A DNA stretch of 64,000 nt, taken from contig JANWYV010000013.1 in NCBI GenBank assembly GCA_025055075.1, forward strand, positions 62,001 through 126,000, given 5' to 3'. Source of the stretch: Blastocatellia bacterium. GTDB taxonomy: Bacteria > Acidobacteriota > Blastocatellia > HR10. Below, piece after piece: positions 25,850-34,655 of this stretch. The translations under genes and the position numbers were made by a program. The notes beneath the pieces are model-generated. The model had not been told where the DNA came from and did not search any database. It worked only from the letters and a program-made list of their open reading frames with translations. Every line of letters starts with the position of its first letter. Position 1 is the stretch's first letter.

Positions 25850-26731
25850 ATGCGCAGATGGGCGCTGCTCGTCATTCTTCTCTGGGGACAAGCGACAGTT
25901 TCCCCGTCGCTCCCGCCGACCTGGCTGAGCGCAGAAGTCGCTCAGGGAGGGAGACAAGGGCGCGTCTCCCCTTCGCTCGAAGAGCACGGGCAATTCAGTC
26001 GCTGGTCGGGCGAGGCGCCCGCGACGATTCGAATCGTCAGCTACAACATCCATTTGGGCCGAAAGTTGGAGCAGATCCTCGCGACCTTTCGCAGCCACCC
26101 GGAACTCTCGCGCGCTGACGTGCTCGCTCTGCAGGAGGTCGTGCGCGATCCGCGCACAAGCCAAGCGCGCGTTCTGGCCGAACGTCTGGAGCTGAACTAC
26201 GTCTATCTCCCCGGTAAGAAGAGAGGCGATCGGGAGATCGGGCTCGCTCTCCTCAGTCGGTATCCTATCCTGGATGTCGAGCGCATCGTGCTGCCACAAG
26301 AGCGACGCCCTGATGACCTGCCCCGCATTGCTCTTGGAGCTACGATTGCGATCGGCGCCACGCGTCTTCGTCTGTACAATTTGCACGTTCAAGCACTCGT
26401 GCCCGTCGAGCTGAAGGTGCGACAAGTCGAGGCCGCTCTTCAAAGCGCACTTCGACAGGCGACGCCTCATCGCCTCATCCTCGGCGACTTCAACACGCTC
26501 ACGCGAGGAGACCGGCGCGCGCTGGATCGCGCGCTGCGACACGCCGGATTCTCTCCGGCGCTCCCCGGATCTGCATGGACGTATCAGCGATTGCTCATCC
26601 GCATGACGCTCGATTGGATCTACGTGCAGAATTTGCGCGTGCTCGGCCATGGGGTCGCTCAAGAAGTCACGGCATCTGATCATCGCCCGATTTGGGTGGA
26701 TGTCGCGCTTCCCTCCCCCAATGAGCAATGA
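25850..26731 (+). CDS. Endonuclease/exonuclease/phosphatase family protein, exported
   Basis: 293 residues from the ATG at 25850 (GAGGGG upstream). A hydrophobic N-terminus (WALLVILLWGQATVSPSLPP) indicates export. The EEP fold is shown by VSYNIHLGRKLEQIL (Asn), VLALQEVV (metal-binding Glu), LYNLHVQ (His), LILGDFNTLT (DFN), and the closing SDHRPIWVDV. The family cuts phosphodiesters in nucleic acids, phosphoinositides or sphingomyelin; the target here is unknown. It is followed on the same strand by a second secreted phosphoesterase. Confidence 0.88.
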   Translation: MRRWALLVILLWGQATVSPSLPPTWLSAEVAQGGRQGRVSPSLEEHGQFSRWSGEAPATIRIVSYNIHLGRKLEQILATFRSHPELSRADVLALQEVVRDPRTSQARVLAERLELNYVYLPGKKRGDREIGLALLSRYPILDVERIVLPQERRPDDLPRIALGATIAIGATRLRLYNLHVQALVPVELKVRQVEAALQSALRQATPHRLILGDFNTLTRGDRRALDRALRHAGFSPALPGSAWTYQRLLIRMTLDWIYVQNLRVLGHGVAQEVTASDHRPIWVDVALPSPNEQ

Positions 26732-26851
26732 GCGTCCCAAGGACGATCCCTCGCGCTTGCCTCCCGCTCCCTTTTTGCGGTGAAATAGGACGGGCGTAGG
26801 AATGTCGCCGGGAGCACGACGCATCACGCGAGAGCGAAAGAGGAGGACGCG

Positions 26852-28402
26852 ATGAAACAGCATCAGCCGTATATCAGCGCTCGAGCGAACGCCGCGCTTG
26901 AGAGCACGAGGGTGTGGTTCTTCCCGCGGCTTTGGAGGAAGCGCGGGCTTGGGCGAGCGCTCGCGATCGGGCTCATGCTTCTGCTCGTGTGCGGGCTTCC
27001 TCTCCACAGGCCGCGATCCGTCGCCTCCGAATCTGCGGAAGCCCATGTCGTCATGATCTCGATTGACGGCCTGGTGCCCGATTACTACCGAAATCCGGAT
27101 CGCTATGGGTTGAAGATCCCGACGCTGCGTCGGCTGCGCAACGAAGGAGCGTTTGCCGACGCCGTAATCGGCGTGTATCCCACGGTGACGTATCCATCGC
27201 ACACGGCGATGGTGACGGGAGCGCGTCCGCGCGATCATGGCATCTACTTCAATCGCATCTTCGAGGAGCCGACGGCGCCGCAAACGGGTCGGTGGTATTG
27301 GTGGGCCTCGGCGATTCGGAGCGAGCCGCTATGGGTGGCCGCCCGTCGCGCCGGGCGTCGCACGGCGGCTATCAGTTGGCCCGTCACAGTGGAAGCGGAG
27401 ATTGATCACAATATCCCGGAGATCTTCGATCCTCGAGCGGCTCAAGGTGGACCGCCCGCATGGGCGCTCGTCGCGCAGCATTCGCGACCGGCGGGCATCG
27501 TGGAAGAGATCTTGCGCGCGGTGGGGAAGCCCGATGCTTTGGAAGATGACGATCTGCGCGTAGAAGCCGCCGTGCATTTGCTCACGCGCTATCGGCCGCA
27601 TCTGCTGTTGTTGCACCTCATCCAATTGGACAGCGTGCAGCATCGCACGGGCCCGCATTCGAAAGAGGCGTATGCCGAGCTGGAGAAGCAGGATGCGCGC
27701 GTTGGACGAATCTTAGACGCGATTCGACGCGCGGGGATGGAAGCGAACACGACCGTGGTGATCGTCTCCGATCACGGCTTCATGCCCGTGGAGCGGGAAT
27801 TTCATCCGGGCGTGGTGCTCGCGCAAGCGGGCTTGGTGAAATTCGATTCGGAGGGGCGCATCGTCGAATGGCGCGCAGCCGTATGGCCGAACGGCGGATC
27901 GGCTGCGATCATCTTGCGCGATCCTTCGGATGAGGCCGCGCGCGAGACCATACGGCGGGTTTTCCAGGAATGGGTGCAACGGCCAGGCTCGCCGCTTCTG
28001 CGGGTGATCGAAGCCGCAGAGCTGGAGCGACTCGGCGCGGCGCCCACGGCCGCGTTCTTTTTAGAGGGAGCCGATTTCTGCGCCTTGGGAGGAGATTATC
28101 GCGGTGAAGCCCTTCGTCCCGCGCGTCCGAATTATCGCGGCACGCACGGATACTTGCCCGACCGCCCGCAAATGTTCGCTTCGCTCATCCTCTGGGGACG
28201 AGGCGTGCGACGGGGCGCTCGCGCTCCGGTCGTCAATATGACGGACATCGCGCCGACGCTCGCCGCGCTTCTGGGCGTAGAATTGAAAACGCCGGCCTAC
28301 AGCCGGCCAATCGCGCTGTTTCTCGATCTGCCGCGCCGCGAATCGGGTGATCGCACCAGCTCGTCGGGATCGCGCTCTGCACACGGCGCGCGCGGGTCGT
28401 GA
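26852..28402 (+). CDS. Type I phosphodiesterase / nucleotide pyrophosphatase (alkaline phosphatase superfamily)
   Basis: 516 residues with one N-terminal membrane segment (LAIGLMLLLVCGLPL), so exported or anchored. Metal and nucleophile motifs of ENPP enzymes are in order: VVMISIDGLVPDYY, the threonine nucleophile region VYPTVTYPSHTAMVTG, LLHLIQLDSVQHRTG, TTVVIVSDHGFMPV and NYRGTHGYLPD. The enzymes hydrolyse nucleotide or lipid phosphodiesters with two zinc ions. GAGGACG lies upstream of the ATG at 26852. It sits between the EEP gene and the polysaccharide group. Confidence 0.9.
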   Translation: MKQHQPYISARANAALESTRVWFFPRLWRKRGLGRALAIGLMLLLVCGLPLHRPRSVASESAEAHVVMISIDGLVPDYYRNPDRYGLKIPTLRRLRNEGAFADAVIGVYPTVTYPSHTAMVTGARPRDHGIYFNRIFEEPTAPQTGRWYWWASAIRSEPLWVAARRAGRRTAAISWPVTVEAEIDHNIPEIFDPRAAQGGPPAWALVAQHSRPAGIVEEILRAVGKPDALEDDDLRVEAAVHLLTRYRPHLLLLHLIQLDSVQHRTGPHSKEAYAELEKQDARVGRILDAIRRAGMEANTTVVIVSDHGFMPVEREFHPGVVLAQAGLVKFDSEGRIVEWRAAVWPNGGSAAIILRDPSDEAARETIRRVFQEWVQRPGSPLLRVIEAAELERLGAAPTAAFFLEGADFCALGGDYRGEALRPARPNYRGTHGYLPDRPQMFASLILWGRGVRRGARAPVVNMTDIAPTLAALLGVELKTPAYSRPIALFLDLPRRESGDRTSSSGSRSAHGARGS

Positions 28403-28450
28403 GGCCGCTTTCGCCTTCGGGCAGAGCCCAGCTAGGATGCGCTGGCCAAC

Positions 28451-29656
28451 ATGAGTCGAGAGCAGCTTCTCGCCTATGGCTACATCGTGGGAGTCGCCTT
28501 CATTCTCTCGAACGGGTTGATCCTGGCGATCCGCAAGGTGGCGCTCGCGATCGGCATTTTGGACTATCCGGGCGCGCATAAGCAGCATCGGGAACCGAAG
28601 CCGCTTCTGGGTGGAGTCGCCGTGTTCCTGGCCCTGCTCGCGGTGATCGGTGGGCATCTCGCCGCTCTGCCGCTGCTGCGTCAGCAGGAATTCGCGCGTC
28701 GGCTCTTTCCTGAAGTGCTCGCCAAGTTCGACACGCTTGCGCTCGTGCTCCCGACGCTCTGGGTGATCTTGGCCGGATCGGTCGTCGTCCTCATCACGGG
28801 ATTGGCCGATGACCTCTCTGGTCCACGTTTTCCGGCGTGGGCGAAGCTGATCGGTCAAACGATAGCCGCAGCATTGATCGTGGCGGCGGGCGTGCGCGTC
28901 TCGCTCTTGGAGGCCTATCCATGGTTGGCGGCACTGGCGACGCTCGTGTGGATCGTCGGCATCACCAATGCCTTCAATCTGCTCGACAACATGGATGGGC
29001 TGGCCACGGGCGTCGCTCTCATCTGCAGTCTTTTGCTTTGGCTCATCACAACAGCGCTTGGGGAATTCTACATCGGCCTCTTCCTCTCGGCGCTCATCGG
29101 CGCGCTGGCGGGCTTCCTCGCACATAATTTCCCCCCCGCGCGCATCTTCCTCGGGGATGCTGGGAGCTTGTTGATCGGATATGTCCTCGGTGTCATCACG
29201 GTCCTGGCCTCCTACGTCGCCCCCGAGGAGAAGATCCGCAATGAATGGTTCGCCCCCTTCATGCCCGTGATCGTGCTCGGACTCCCCCTCTACGATATGG
29301 CTTCGGTGATCTGGATTCGATGGCGCGAAGGACGGCCGATCTATCGAGGCGATCGTTCGCATCTGTCCCATCGGCTCGTGGAGCTGGGGATGAGCGAGCG
29401 GGAGGCCGTCGGAACGATCTATCTCCTGACGTTCTGTTTGGGCGCGAGCGCCCTCTTGCTTCGAGATGCGACGCCGATGCTGACGCTCCTGGCTCTTGGG
29501 CAGGTCGCTGCGATCATCGCCGTGACGACGATCCTCATGGTCGTGCCCCGTCGCACGAGCTTCGTGGAGATCCGCCTCTTTTCGGAGCAGGTTGGTCAAG
29601 CGCCTCCCATGAGCGCTTCGGAATCGGAGCGCGACCAGAGCTCCCGCTCGACCTGA
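28451..29656 (+). CDS. MraY/WecA-type undecaprenyl-phosphate sugar-1-phosphate transferase
   Basis: 401 residues with about ten membrane helices. The signatures are DYPGAHKQHREPKPLLGGVAVFLAL, VVLITGLADDLSGP (catalytic Asp pair), GITNAFNLLDNMDGLATGV and HNFPPARIFLGDAGSLLIGY, with a His-rich cytoplasmic loop RGDRSHLSHRLVELGMSE. This is the WecA/TagO/RfE-like branch rather than MraY itself, since the gene heads a surface-polysaccharide group. It would load UDP-GlcNAc- or similar sugar-phosphate onto undecaprenyl phosphate. The next gene starts 7 bases after the stop. Confidence 0.9.
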   Translation: MSREQLLAYGYIVGVAFILSNGLILAIRKVALAIGILDYPGAHKQHREPKPLLGGVAVFLALLAVIGGHLAALPLLRQQEFARRLFPEVLAKFDTLALVLPTLWVILAGSVVVLITGLADDLSGPRFPAWAKLIGQTIAAALIVAAGVRVSLLEAYPWLAALATLVWIVGITNAFNLLDNMDGLATGVALICSLLLWLITTALGEFYIGLFLSALIGALAGFLAHNFPPARIFLGDAGSLLIGYVLGVITVLASYVAPEEKIRNEWFAPFMPVIVLGLPLYDMASVIWIRWREGRPIYRGDRSHLSHRLVELGMSEREAVGTIYLLTFCLGASALLLRDATPMLTLLALGQVAAIIAVTTILMVVPRRTSFVEIRLFSEQVGQAPPMSASESERDQSSRST

Positions 29657-29663
29657 GTACGGT

Positions 29664-31082
29664 ATGATGCGAAAGCTCGCCATCGCTGGTGTCGTCCTTC
29701 TCCTGGTCCGCCTCGGATCTCCGTTCGCGCAAACGCCATCGAGCCCTTCAGCCACGCGGCCGGAATCGAAGAAGCCCGCTCAAGAACTGGAGCCACTGCC
29801 TGTGACGGCGCCGGGAAGCGATGTGACGGTCTTCGCGCCCGGCCGCTCCATCGCGCGCGATTATCTGCGCGGGGGGATCGTGCTCGGCCGAGCGCTCTTG
29901 CGTCCCACGTTGGAGGTGGGGCTGGAAGGCGACAGCAATTTCCTCACCCTCGCGGAGACGCGCGGCGCGCGAAACGGCATCTTCGCCATCGCTCCCGGAG
30001 TGGATCTGGAAGTCCCCGCACTGCGCAGCGGATTCCGCCTGACTTACGCTCCGCTCATCCGCGTGCTTCGCATCGCAGAGCTGCCCTCGTCGAATGTGGC
30101 GCATCGGCTCGACGTTGATTTCACGACGCGCTTGGGGCCAGCGGTGACGCTCGCCGTTCGCGACCATTGGACGAAGGCGACCTTCGACACGCTCGAATTC
30201 GATCCCGGGCGCGAAATCTTCTTCAACGCGAAGCCCTTCTGGCGGAACGATCTCGCCGTGCGCGCGGAATATGCGGTGACCGAACGCGATCGCCTGAGCG
30301 CCCACATCGGCCTCAACCGCGTGGAGCTCTCCGGTCCCCCTCGTCCCGATGACCTCTTCTTCGACTACACGACGCTGACGGTCGCCCTCGCGTACGCGCG
30401 CCGCTGGCGTCCGCGCCACACGCTTCAATTCGACGTGGAGATCGGGCGCACTCACTCCCGTCGGGCCGAGAATGCGCGCGATCCACGATTGAACGACGCA
30501 CGATTGCTGCAAGTGGGCGCGACCTTGCGGAGTCGCCTAATGCCCACGCTGCGCGCCGAGGTACAAGTGGCCGCGCGCCGCCATCGCTTCCCCCGCGCGG
30601 CTCGTAACTTCTTCGGTCCATATCTGGCAGTCGCTCTGGAACGCGAATTCGGCCATCGGCTAACGCTCTCCATAAGCGGTATGCGCACGACCGTACTCTC
30701 GGCCTTCAATCCCGAAGAGGGGAACGCCTTCGCGCTGACCGCCGGCCTCTCGGCCACTCTCACGCAGCGCATCGGGCCGCGGCTCACGTGGGCGATCGGA
30801 GCGGAGGCGCAGCGCCTGAGCTTCCCCGTCCCCATCGGCCTCGATTCAAGCTTCGGCGGAGTGCCTCTCTGGGAATTCGTCGGCGTGCGACGCACGGATC
30901 GGTTGGTGGGAACGCGCGCCGAGATCACGTTTCGCCTGCACGAGCTTCTGGCCGTGCAAGTCGGCTATATCTTTTACGAGCGGGGTTCGACGATCACCCC
31001 CTTCTCCTTCGAGCGGAGTCGGTTTAAAATGGGGGTGGTCCTGGGCCGATGGATCCCTGGGACGGCAGCGAGACGATTTTGA
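29664..31082 (+). CDS. Outer-membrane beta-barrel protein of a polysaccharide locus
   Basis: 472 residues, signal peptide to about residue 22 (LGSPFAQ). The body alternates short amphipathic strands ending in aromatic residues (FRLTYAPLIRVLRI, VTLAVRDHWTKATFDTLEF, LSAHIGLNRVELSG, LTWAIGAEAQRLSFPV, LAVQVGYIFYERGS). It ends with RSRFKMGVVLGRW..ARRF, in keeping with a terminal aromatic barrel signal. This resembles the putative beta-barrel porin-2 type proteins found beside Wza-like exporters. It could help secrete or anchor the polymer. The Wza-like gene follows after 6 bases. Confidence 0.75.
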   Translation: MMRKLAIAGVVLLLVRLGSPFAQTPSSPSATRPESKKPAQELEPLPVTAPGSDVTVFAPGRSIARDYLRGGIVLGRALLRPTLEVGLEGDSNFLTLAETRGARNGIFAIAPGVDLEVPALRSGFRLTYAPLIRVLRIAELPSSNVAHRLDVDFTTRLGPAVTLAVRDHWTKATFDTLEFDPGREIFFNAKPFWRNDLAVRAEYAVTERDRLSAHIGLNRVELSGPPRPDDLFFDYTTLTVALAYARRWRPRHTLQFDVEIGRTHSRRAENARDPRLNDARLLQVGATLRSRLMPTLRAEVQVAARRHRFPRAARNFFGPYLAVALEREFGHRLTLSISGMRTTVLSAFNPEEGNAFALTAGLSATLTQRIGPRLTWAIGAEAQRLSFPVPIGLDSSFGGVPLWEFVGVRRTDRLVGTRAEITFRLHELLAVQVGYIFYERGSTITPFSFERSRFKMGVVLGRWIPGTAARRF

Positions 31083-31088
31083 ACGACC

Positions 31089-31985
31089 ATGCGCGCACGA
31101 CGACTTGAGAGAAGGCTCCGCCAATGGGTGCTCGCCTCGCTCGGTGCGCTTCTCTTCTCCTCTCCGCACACCTTCAGCGCACCATGGCACCAGGAGGCCG
31201 CTTCGCGAAAGCCGATCTCCGTACCGATGGACGCGTCCGAGTCACGGCTCACGGAGATCTATCTCGTGGGGCCGGAAGATGTGCTGGAGATCACGCTCGC
31301 GAATGATCCCGAACTGCCGCGCGAGTATCGCGTCTCCTCGGGTGGGCACATCTTCTTCCCTTACTTGGGGAGCGTCTCGGTCGCGGGGAAGACGACGGCG
31401 GAAATTGAGGAAGAGCTGCGGCGACTCTTGCGAAACGGATATTTTGAAAACCCCGAGCTGACGGTGGCCGTCAAGGAGTATCGCAGCCACGTTATCTATC
31501 TGCTCGGGGACGTGGGAGCGGTGGGACCATTCATCCTCAGGCGCGAGCGCGTCCCACTCATCGAAGTCCTAGCGCGCGCGGGCGTGCGTCCGACGGCGCG
31601 CCGCGTCACGCTCACGCGGTGGAGCGAAGGGCGTCCAACGACCCTCACCGTGGATCTCACGACGCTCGAGAAGTACACGACGCTTGTCGCGCCCGGCGAC
31701 ATCCTCGAAGTCCAATCGCCTCGAGAATACGTCTTCCTCACGGGCGAAGTCCGAACGCCGCAAGCCATCGAGTATACCCCTGGACTCACGCTCTCACAGG
31801 CCATCATTCACGCTGGCGGCCCGAGCGAATTCGCCAAGCGGAGTAAGATTCAGATCAAACGCCGACGGGCCGATGGCAGCGTCGAGATCCTGCGCGCCGA
31901 CCTCGATAAGATCATCCGCGGCCACAGTCCCGATGTAGAACTCAAGCCCAACGATACCGTCTTCGTCCCTAGGCGCTTCTGGTGA
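31089..31985 (+). CDS. Wza-like polysaccharide biosynthesis/export protein with SLBB domains
   Basis: 298 residues with an N-terminal signal sequence. LVGPEDVLEITLANDPELPREYRVSSGGHIFFPYLGSVSVAGKT is the Poly_export (PES) domain. Two SLBB-type segments follow (VIYLLGDVGAVGPFILRRERVPLIEVLARAG and YVFLTGEVRTPQAIEYTPGLTLSQAIIHAGG). Wza-type proteins form the outer-membrane exit channel for exopolysaccharide. No lipobox Cys is obvious at the signal end. Co-oriented with the sugar-phosphate transferase and the barrel gene; a Wzc-like co-polymerase is not in the window. The stop is 10 bases from the convergent gene's stop. Confidence 0.88.
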   Translation: MRARRLERRLRQWVLASLGALLFSSPHTFSAPWHQEAASRKPISVPMDASESRLTEIYLVGPEDVLEITLANDPELPREYRVSSGGHIFFPYLGSVSVAGKTTAEIEEELRRLLRNGYFENPELTVAVKEYRSHVIYLLGDVGAVGPFILRRERVPLIEVLARAGVRPTARRVTLTRWSEGRPTTLTVDLTTLEKYTTLVAPGDILEVQSPREYVFLTGEVRTPQAIEYTPGLTLSQAIIHAGGPSEFAKRSKIQIKRRRADGSVEILRADLDKIIRGHSPDVELKPNDTVFVPRRFW

Positions 31986-31995
31986 GCCGTGGCTC

Positions 31996-32559
31996 CTATG
32001 GCCCAAAGGGCGGTAAGCATACACATATCGGACGAGGGTTAGGGAGATCGAGAATACTAAGCTGACACCTCCAACCTGGCGTTCCACAGCACAGGGATGG
32101 GAACTGCCCGCATTGTCCTGGACGCCGTCGCGAGCAATCTGCCGGGGTGACGCACGTTGCCGCCTGAGCCGCCGTCGGAGCGAGAATGGCTTTGACCGTG
32201 GGAAGCAAGAGGGCGAGGCCTGCCGAAAGCCCCCATCGTCCGATCTGGCGCATCACCTCTCGCCGGGATGGCGAGCGCGGGTCGTTCAGAAAAGGCTGCC
32301 AGTTCTCCAGAAGGCGCGCTCGCGCCAACCGGTTCACCGCCAAGCGCACGATCGACTCGCCTTCGGGCACCTTGAAGGTGCGCTCGACGATGCGACTCAA
32401 AGCAGCGATCGTGCGTCGCCCGTTGGCGCGCCGCCAGACCAGCGCGGCCATCGGATTCAAACAAAAGGCGCGATGCCGCCTTTGATCGTAAATGAGCAGT
32501 TCCTCCCCCACCTCTTGTTGGATCAAATCCTGGCGCCGCGCTTTGGGTCGCTCCTTCAT
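31996..32559 (-). CDS. PqqD-like protein fused to a TM/Tat-like segment and a cysteine-rich tail
   Basis: 187 residues. Residues 10-90 look like a PqqD-type peptide-binding domain (EELLIYDQRRHRAFCLNPMAALVW, then IVERTFKVPEGESIVRLAVNRLARARLL), the fold that holds precursor peptides in RiPP pathways. Residues 98-135 read as an internal twin-arginine-like export signal (SRREVMRQIG, hydrophobic GLSAGLALLLPTV, then AQAA). The last ~52 residues contain eight cysteines (136, 142, 150, 157, 158, 165, 179, 181), with a CC pair like knottins. The start overlaps the stop of the kinase-like gene (ATGA), with GGAGG upstream. The tail may be an exported disulfide-rich module or modification substrate; this is inference. 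Confidence 0.75.
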   Translation of the reverse strand: MKERPKARRQDLIQQEVGEELLIYDQRRHRAFCLNPMAALVWRRANGRRTIAALSRIVERTFKVPEGESIVRLAVNRLARARLLENWQPFLNDPRSPSRREVMRQIGRWGLSAGLALLLPTVKAILAPTAAQAATCVTPADCSRRRPGQCGQFPSLCCGTPGWRCQLSILDLPNPRPICVCLPPFGP

Positions 32560-33386
32560 CGCACTTCCTCCAAAAGAGCCAACAGCGCGTGTGCCACTTC
32601 TTCGGCTTCCCCTCGCGCGCTCTTCATGACGGGAACGCGCTCGACGAGCGCGCCGAGCGTCCCGAGCACGAACTGCGGCATCCACGCTGTGGAGAACACA
32701 TGTCGCAGCAACTCCACCCCCGCTTCTCCGGGTGAAAGCTCGCGCGGTCGCCATCGCGCCCCGGCTCGATATCGCGTGAAGACAATGAGTCCGATCGGAA
32801 GTGGACGACGTGCCGTCTCTCCTCCTAGGTCCTCCGCCGCATGTTTCTCCAGCTTCCCATCGGTCGAGCGCGCCAACTCGATTGGGACCGGATAGGGATG
32901 CACGCGCCCGCGCCGGTCGAGCACGGCGAAGCGATCGGATAGATAGCTCGCTCCAGCCCGCACAAGCGCCGCGACCAGATGACTCTTTCCGCTCCCTCGC
33001 GGCCCCGGCAAAAGGAGCGCTCGGCCTCGCCATCCGATCACTCCCGCATGCACAAAGATATGCCGCGGCGCGGCTTCGGCGATGTAGAAATGCAGGTCCA
33101 ATTCAAAGAAGCGCAGCGCTTCTTCCAAATCGAACGTCCGCGCCAAACGCGTTATTCCCGAATAGACGAGATGATACCGACGCACGCGCCCCTCCGCCTG
33201 CGCCTCTTGCAGAATGAGCGAATACAAATGCTCCACCACTGGCGTGCGCGCCAGCTTCCACCCCGGAGGCAAAAGTGACCGGACACATTCCAACGCGCGC
33301 GCATGGTTTGCGCGAATGCCCACGCGTACGCCGAATGCTTCAATCGCTAGCCCGGCCTCCCACCTGAGGCGGTCGAGTTTCTCCAT
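32556..33386 (-). CDS. HPr kinase-like P-loop protein linked to a PqqD-like gene
   Basis: 276 residues. The core has a Walker A loop LLPGPRGSGKSHLVAALVRAG (residues 126-144) preceded by HIFVHAGVIGWRGRALL, and followed by YLSDRFAVLDRRGRVHPYP. This is the layout of the HPr serine kinase C-terminal domain. It lacks an evident HPr-recognition N-terminal domain. Similar kinase-like proteins occur in RiPP loci, where some phosphorylate precursor peptides. Its ATG follows directly on the stop of a 17-codon ORF that has the strong Shine-Dalgarno, so it probably starts by re-initiation. Overlaps the PqqD-like gene by 4 bases. Confidence 0.75.
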   Translation of the reverse strand: MEKLDRLRWEAGLAIEAFGVRVGIRANHARALECVRSLLPPGWKLARTPVVEHLYSLILQEAQAEGRVRRYHLVYSGITRLARTFDLEEALRFFELDLHFYIAEAAPRHIFVHAGVIGWRGRALLLPGPRGSGKSHLVAALVRAGASYLSDRFAVLDRRGRVHPYPVPIELARSTDGKLEKHAAEDLGGETARRPLPIGLIVFTRYRAGARWRPRELSPGEAGVELLRHVFSTAWMPQFVLGTLGALVERVPVMKSARGEAEEVAHALLALLEEVR

Positions 33387-33440
33387 TCACGACGACCCCC
33401 ACCGCAAGCGCGGCAAGAGGCCAGACGCTGCGTTTCTCAT
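33387..33440 (-). CDS. Possible 17-residue upstream peptide (MRNAASGLLPRLRWGSS)
   Basis: The ATG at 33440 follows a strong GAGGAGGAGGAG ribosome site. The ORF ends with TGA immediately before the ATG of the HPr-kinase-like gene (TGAATG). A start at 33458 would add six residues but has no ribosome site. The peptide could be a translational-coupling leader or a small substrate peptide. It ends in two serines. Confidence 0.4.
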   Translation of the reverse strand: MRNAASGLLPRLRWGSS

Positions 33441-33479
33441 CTCCTCCTCCTCACTCATCGCGTGGAAAATCGCTCGGCT

Positions 33480-33509
33480 ATTGTATGCTAGTCCCGCGCG
33501 CGAAATCAA
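33480..33509 (-). promoter_or_regulatory. Promoter of the HprK-like/PqqD-like operon
   Basis: On the minus strand TTGATT (33509-33504), 18-base spacer, TACAAT (33485-33480), about 40 bases upstream of the small ORF start. No gene is seen between here and the rpmH promoter. Confidence 0.65.
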
Positions 33510-33639
33510 TCTTCCCCCTCCCTCTCGCCTCGCGAATCGGAGCGCGCTTTGAAGACGATGCGCACGAGGACGACATATCCTGCTGCCGGAGCGCACCAAC
33601 ACGTCCTTCGGGAAAGAGCGCGCCGATCGGCGCGCTCGG

Positions 33640-33668
33640 TTGACACTCCGCCGGAATTCGAGTATTCT
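33640..33668 (+). promoter_or_regulatory. Promoter of rpmH operon
   Basis: TTGACA (33640-33645), 17-base spacer, TATTCT (33663-33668): perfect -35, near-consensus -10, about 50 bases upstream of rpmH. Confidence 0.85.
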
Positions 33669-33720
33669 CTTGGACTTTGGAGACTTGGCGATGCGATGGT
33701 CCTGAGGGGGAAAACACGCG

Positions 33721-33864
33721 ATGAAGCGCACGTACCAACCGAACAATCGGCGCCGAGCTAAGACCCATGGATTCCGAGCGCGAATGAGCACGAAAGCCGG
33801 GCGAAAGGTCTTGCAACGGCGGCGGCGAAAGGGACGATACCGACTCACGCCGGAGCATTATTGA
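33721..33864 (+). CDS. rpmH: 50S ribosomal protein L34
   Basis: 47 residues, starting [20 protein letters not shown] and ending [14 protein letters not shown], the classic short, arginine-rich L34. It binds 23S rRNA in the large subunit. The ATG at 33721 follows GAGGGGG. It is the first gene of the conserved rpmH-rnpA-yidD-yidC-mnmE series. Confidence 0.97.
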   Translation: MKRTYQPNNRRRAKTHGFRARMSTKAGRKVLQRRRRKGRYRLTPEHY

Positions 33865-33915
33865 AGGGAGAGCGCTCGCGCCGTGACGCGACCCTTGGTC
33901 GAGGATAGGGAGCGC

Positions 33916-34401
33916 ATGCCGGATGAGCGATTCCGAAAGTCGGAGCGTTTGCAGAGGCGACGGGATTTCCTGAAGGTCTATACTGAAGGCAAGCGCTACA
34001 GCTCACCGCTATTCACCATCTTCGCGCGTATGAGCGAAGAGCCGCGATCTCGATTGGGCATCGCCGTCTCGCGAAAGATCGGCAAGGCCGTGCGTCGGAA
34101 TCGAGCCAAGCGCCTGATTCGGGAGGTCTTCCGCAAGAACAAAGGACGACTCCCCTGCCCACTCGACCTCGTGGTGAATGTGAAGGAGGCCATTCGCGAA
34201 GCCGACTATTGGGCCGTCGAAGCCGAGTTTCTCCGATTCATCGAGCGCGTGACCCGAAACCTGCGCGAGCGCAGGAGCGAAACGCCGAGTCCGAGGGCGA
34301 TGCCCCCGCCGGAAACGTCTTCCTGCGCAGAGCTGGGACGTGAGTCCCTTCGCTCACGATATGCCGAGGTCACGCTTGCTCCCTCGCCGATCGCGCTATG
34401 A
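33916..34401 (+). CDS. rnpA: Ribonuclease P protein component
   Basis: 161 residues from the ATG at 33916 (GGGAG upstream; a GTG at 33883 is in frame but less likely). RnpA binds RNase P RNA to mature tRNA 5' ends. The signature [17 protein letters not shown] and the preceding [15 protein letters not shown] central-cleft segment are clear. After the usual end (near residue 115) there is a Pro/Ser/Glu-rich extension of about 45 residues that reads as low-complexity. The stop overlaps yidD by 4 bases (ATGA). Confidence 0.95.
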   Translation: MPDERFRKSERLQRRRDFLKVYTEGKRYSSPLFTIFARMSEEPRSRLGIAVSRKIGKAVRRNRAKRLIREVFRKNKGRLPCPLDLVVNVKEAIREADYWAVEAEFLRFIERVTRNLRERRSETPSPRAMPPPETSSCAELGRESLRSRYAEVTLAPSPIAL

Positions 34402-34649
34402 AATGGATCGCCATTTTCTTGCTCAAGGCCTACAAATTCGGCATCTCGCCGATGCTGCCCCCCGCGTGCCGCTTCATCCCGACGTGTTCGGAGTACACGG
34501 CTGAAGCCATCGCGCGCTTTGGTTTCTGGCGCGGGGCCTGGATGGGATTCCGACGACTGCTCCGCTGCCATCCCTTCCATCCGGGGGGCTATGATCCGGT
34601 CCCCCACTGGTCGCGCGAGACGAGGGAACTCCTGTCCCACTCGAGGTGA
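34398..34649 (+). CDS. yidD: Membrane protein insertion efficiency factor YidD
   Basis: 83 residues of the small YidD family: [34 protein letters not shown], then [24 protein letters not shown]. The conserved cysteines ([10 protein letters not shown]) are present. YidD supports membrane-protein insertion with YidC. Coupled by ATGA overlap to rnpA, with yidC starting 6 bases after its stop. Confidence 0.96.
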   Translation: MKWIAIFLLKAYKFGISPMLPPACRFIPTCSEYTAEAIARFGFWRGAWMGFRRLLRCHPFHPGGYDPVPHWSRETRELLSHSR

Positions 34650-34655
34650 GCTTCG

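Noticed and set aside
28061-29755. Minus-strand 564-codon open frame
   Set aside because: Antisense shadow of the WecA/MraY-type transferase and phosphodiesterase genes; sequence is Arg/Asp/His-rich low-complexity without motifs.
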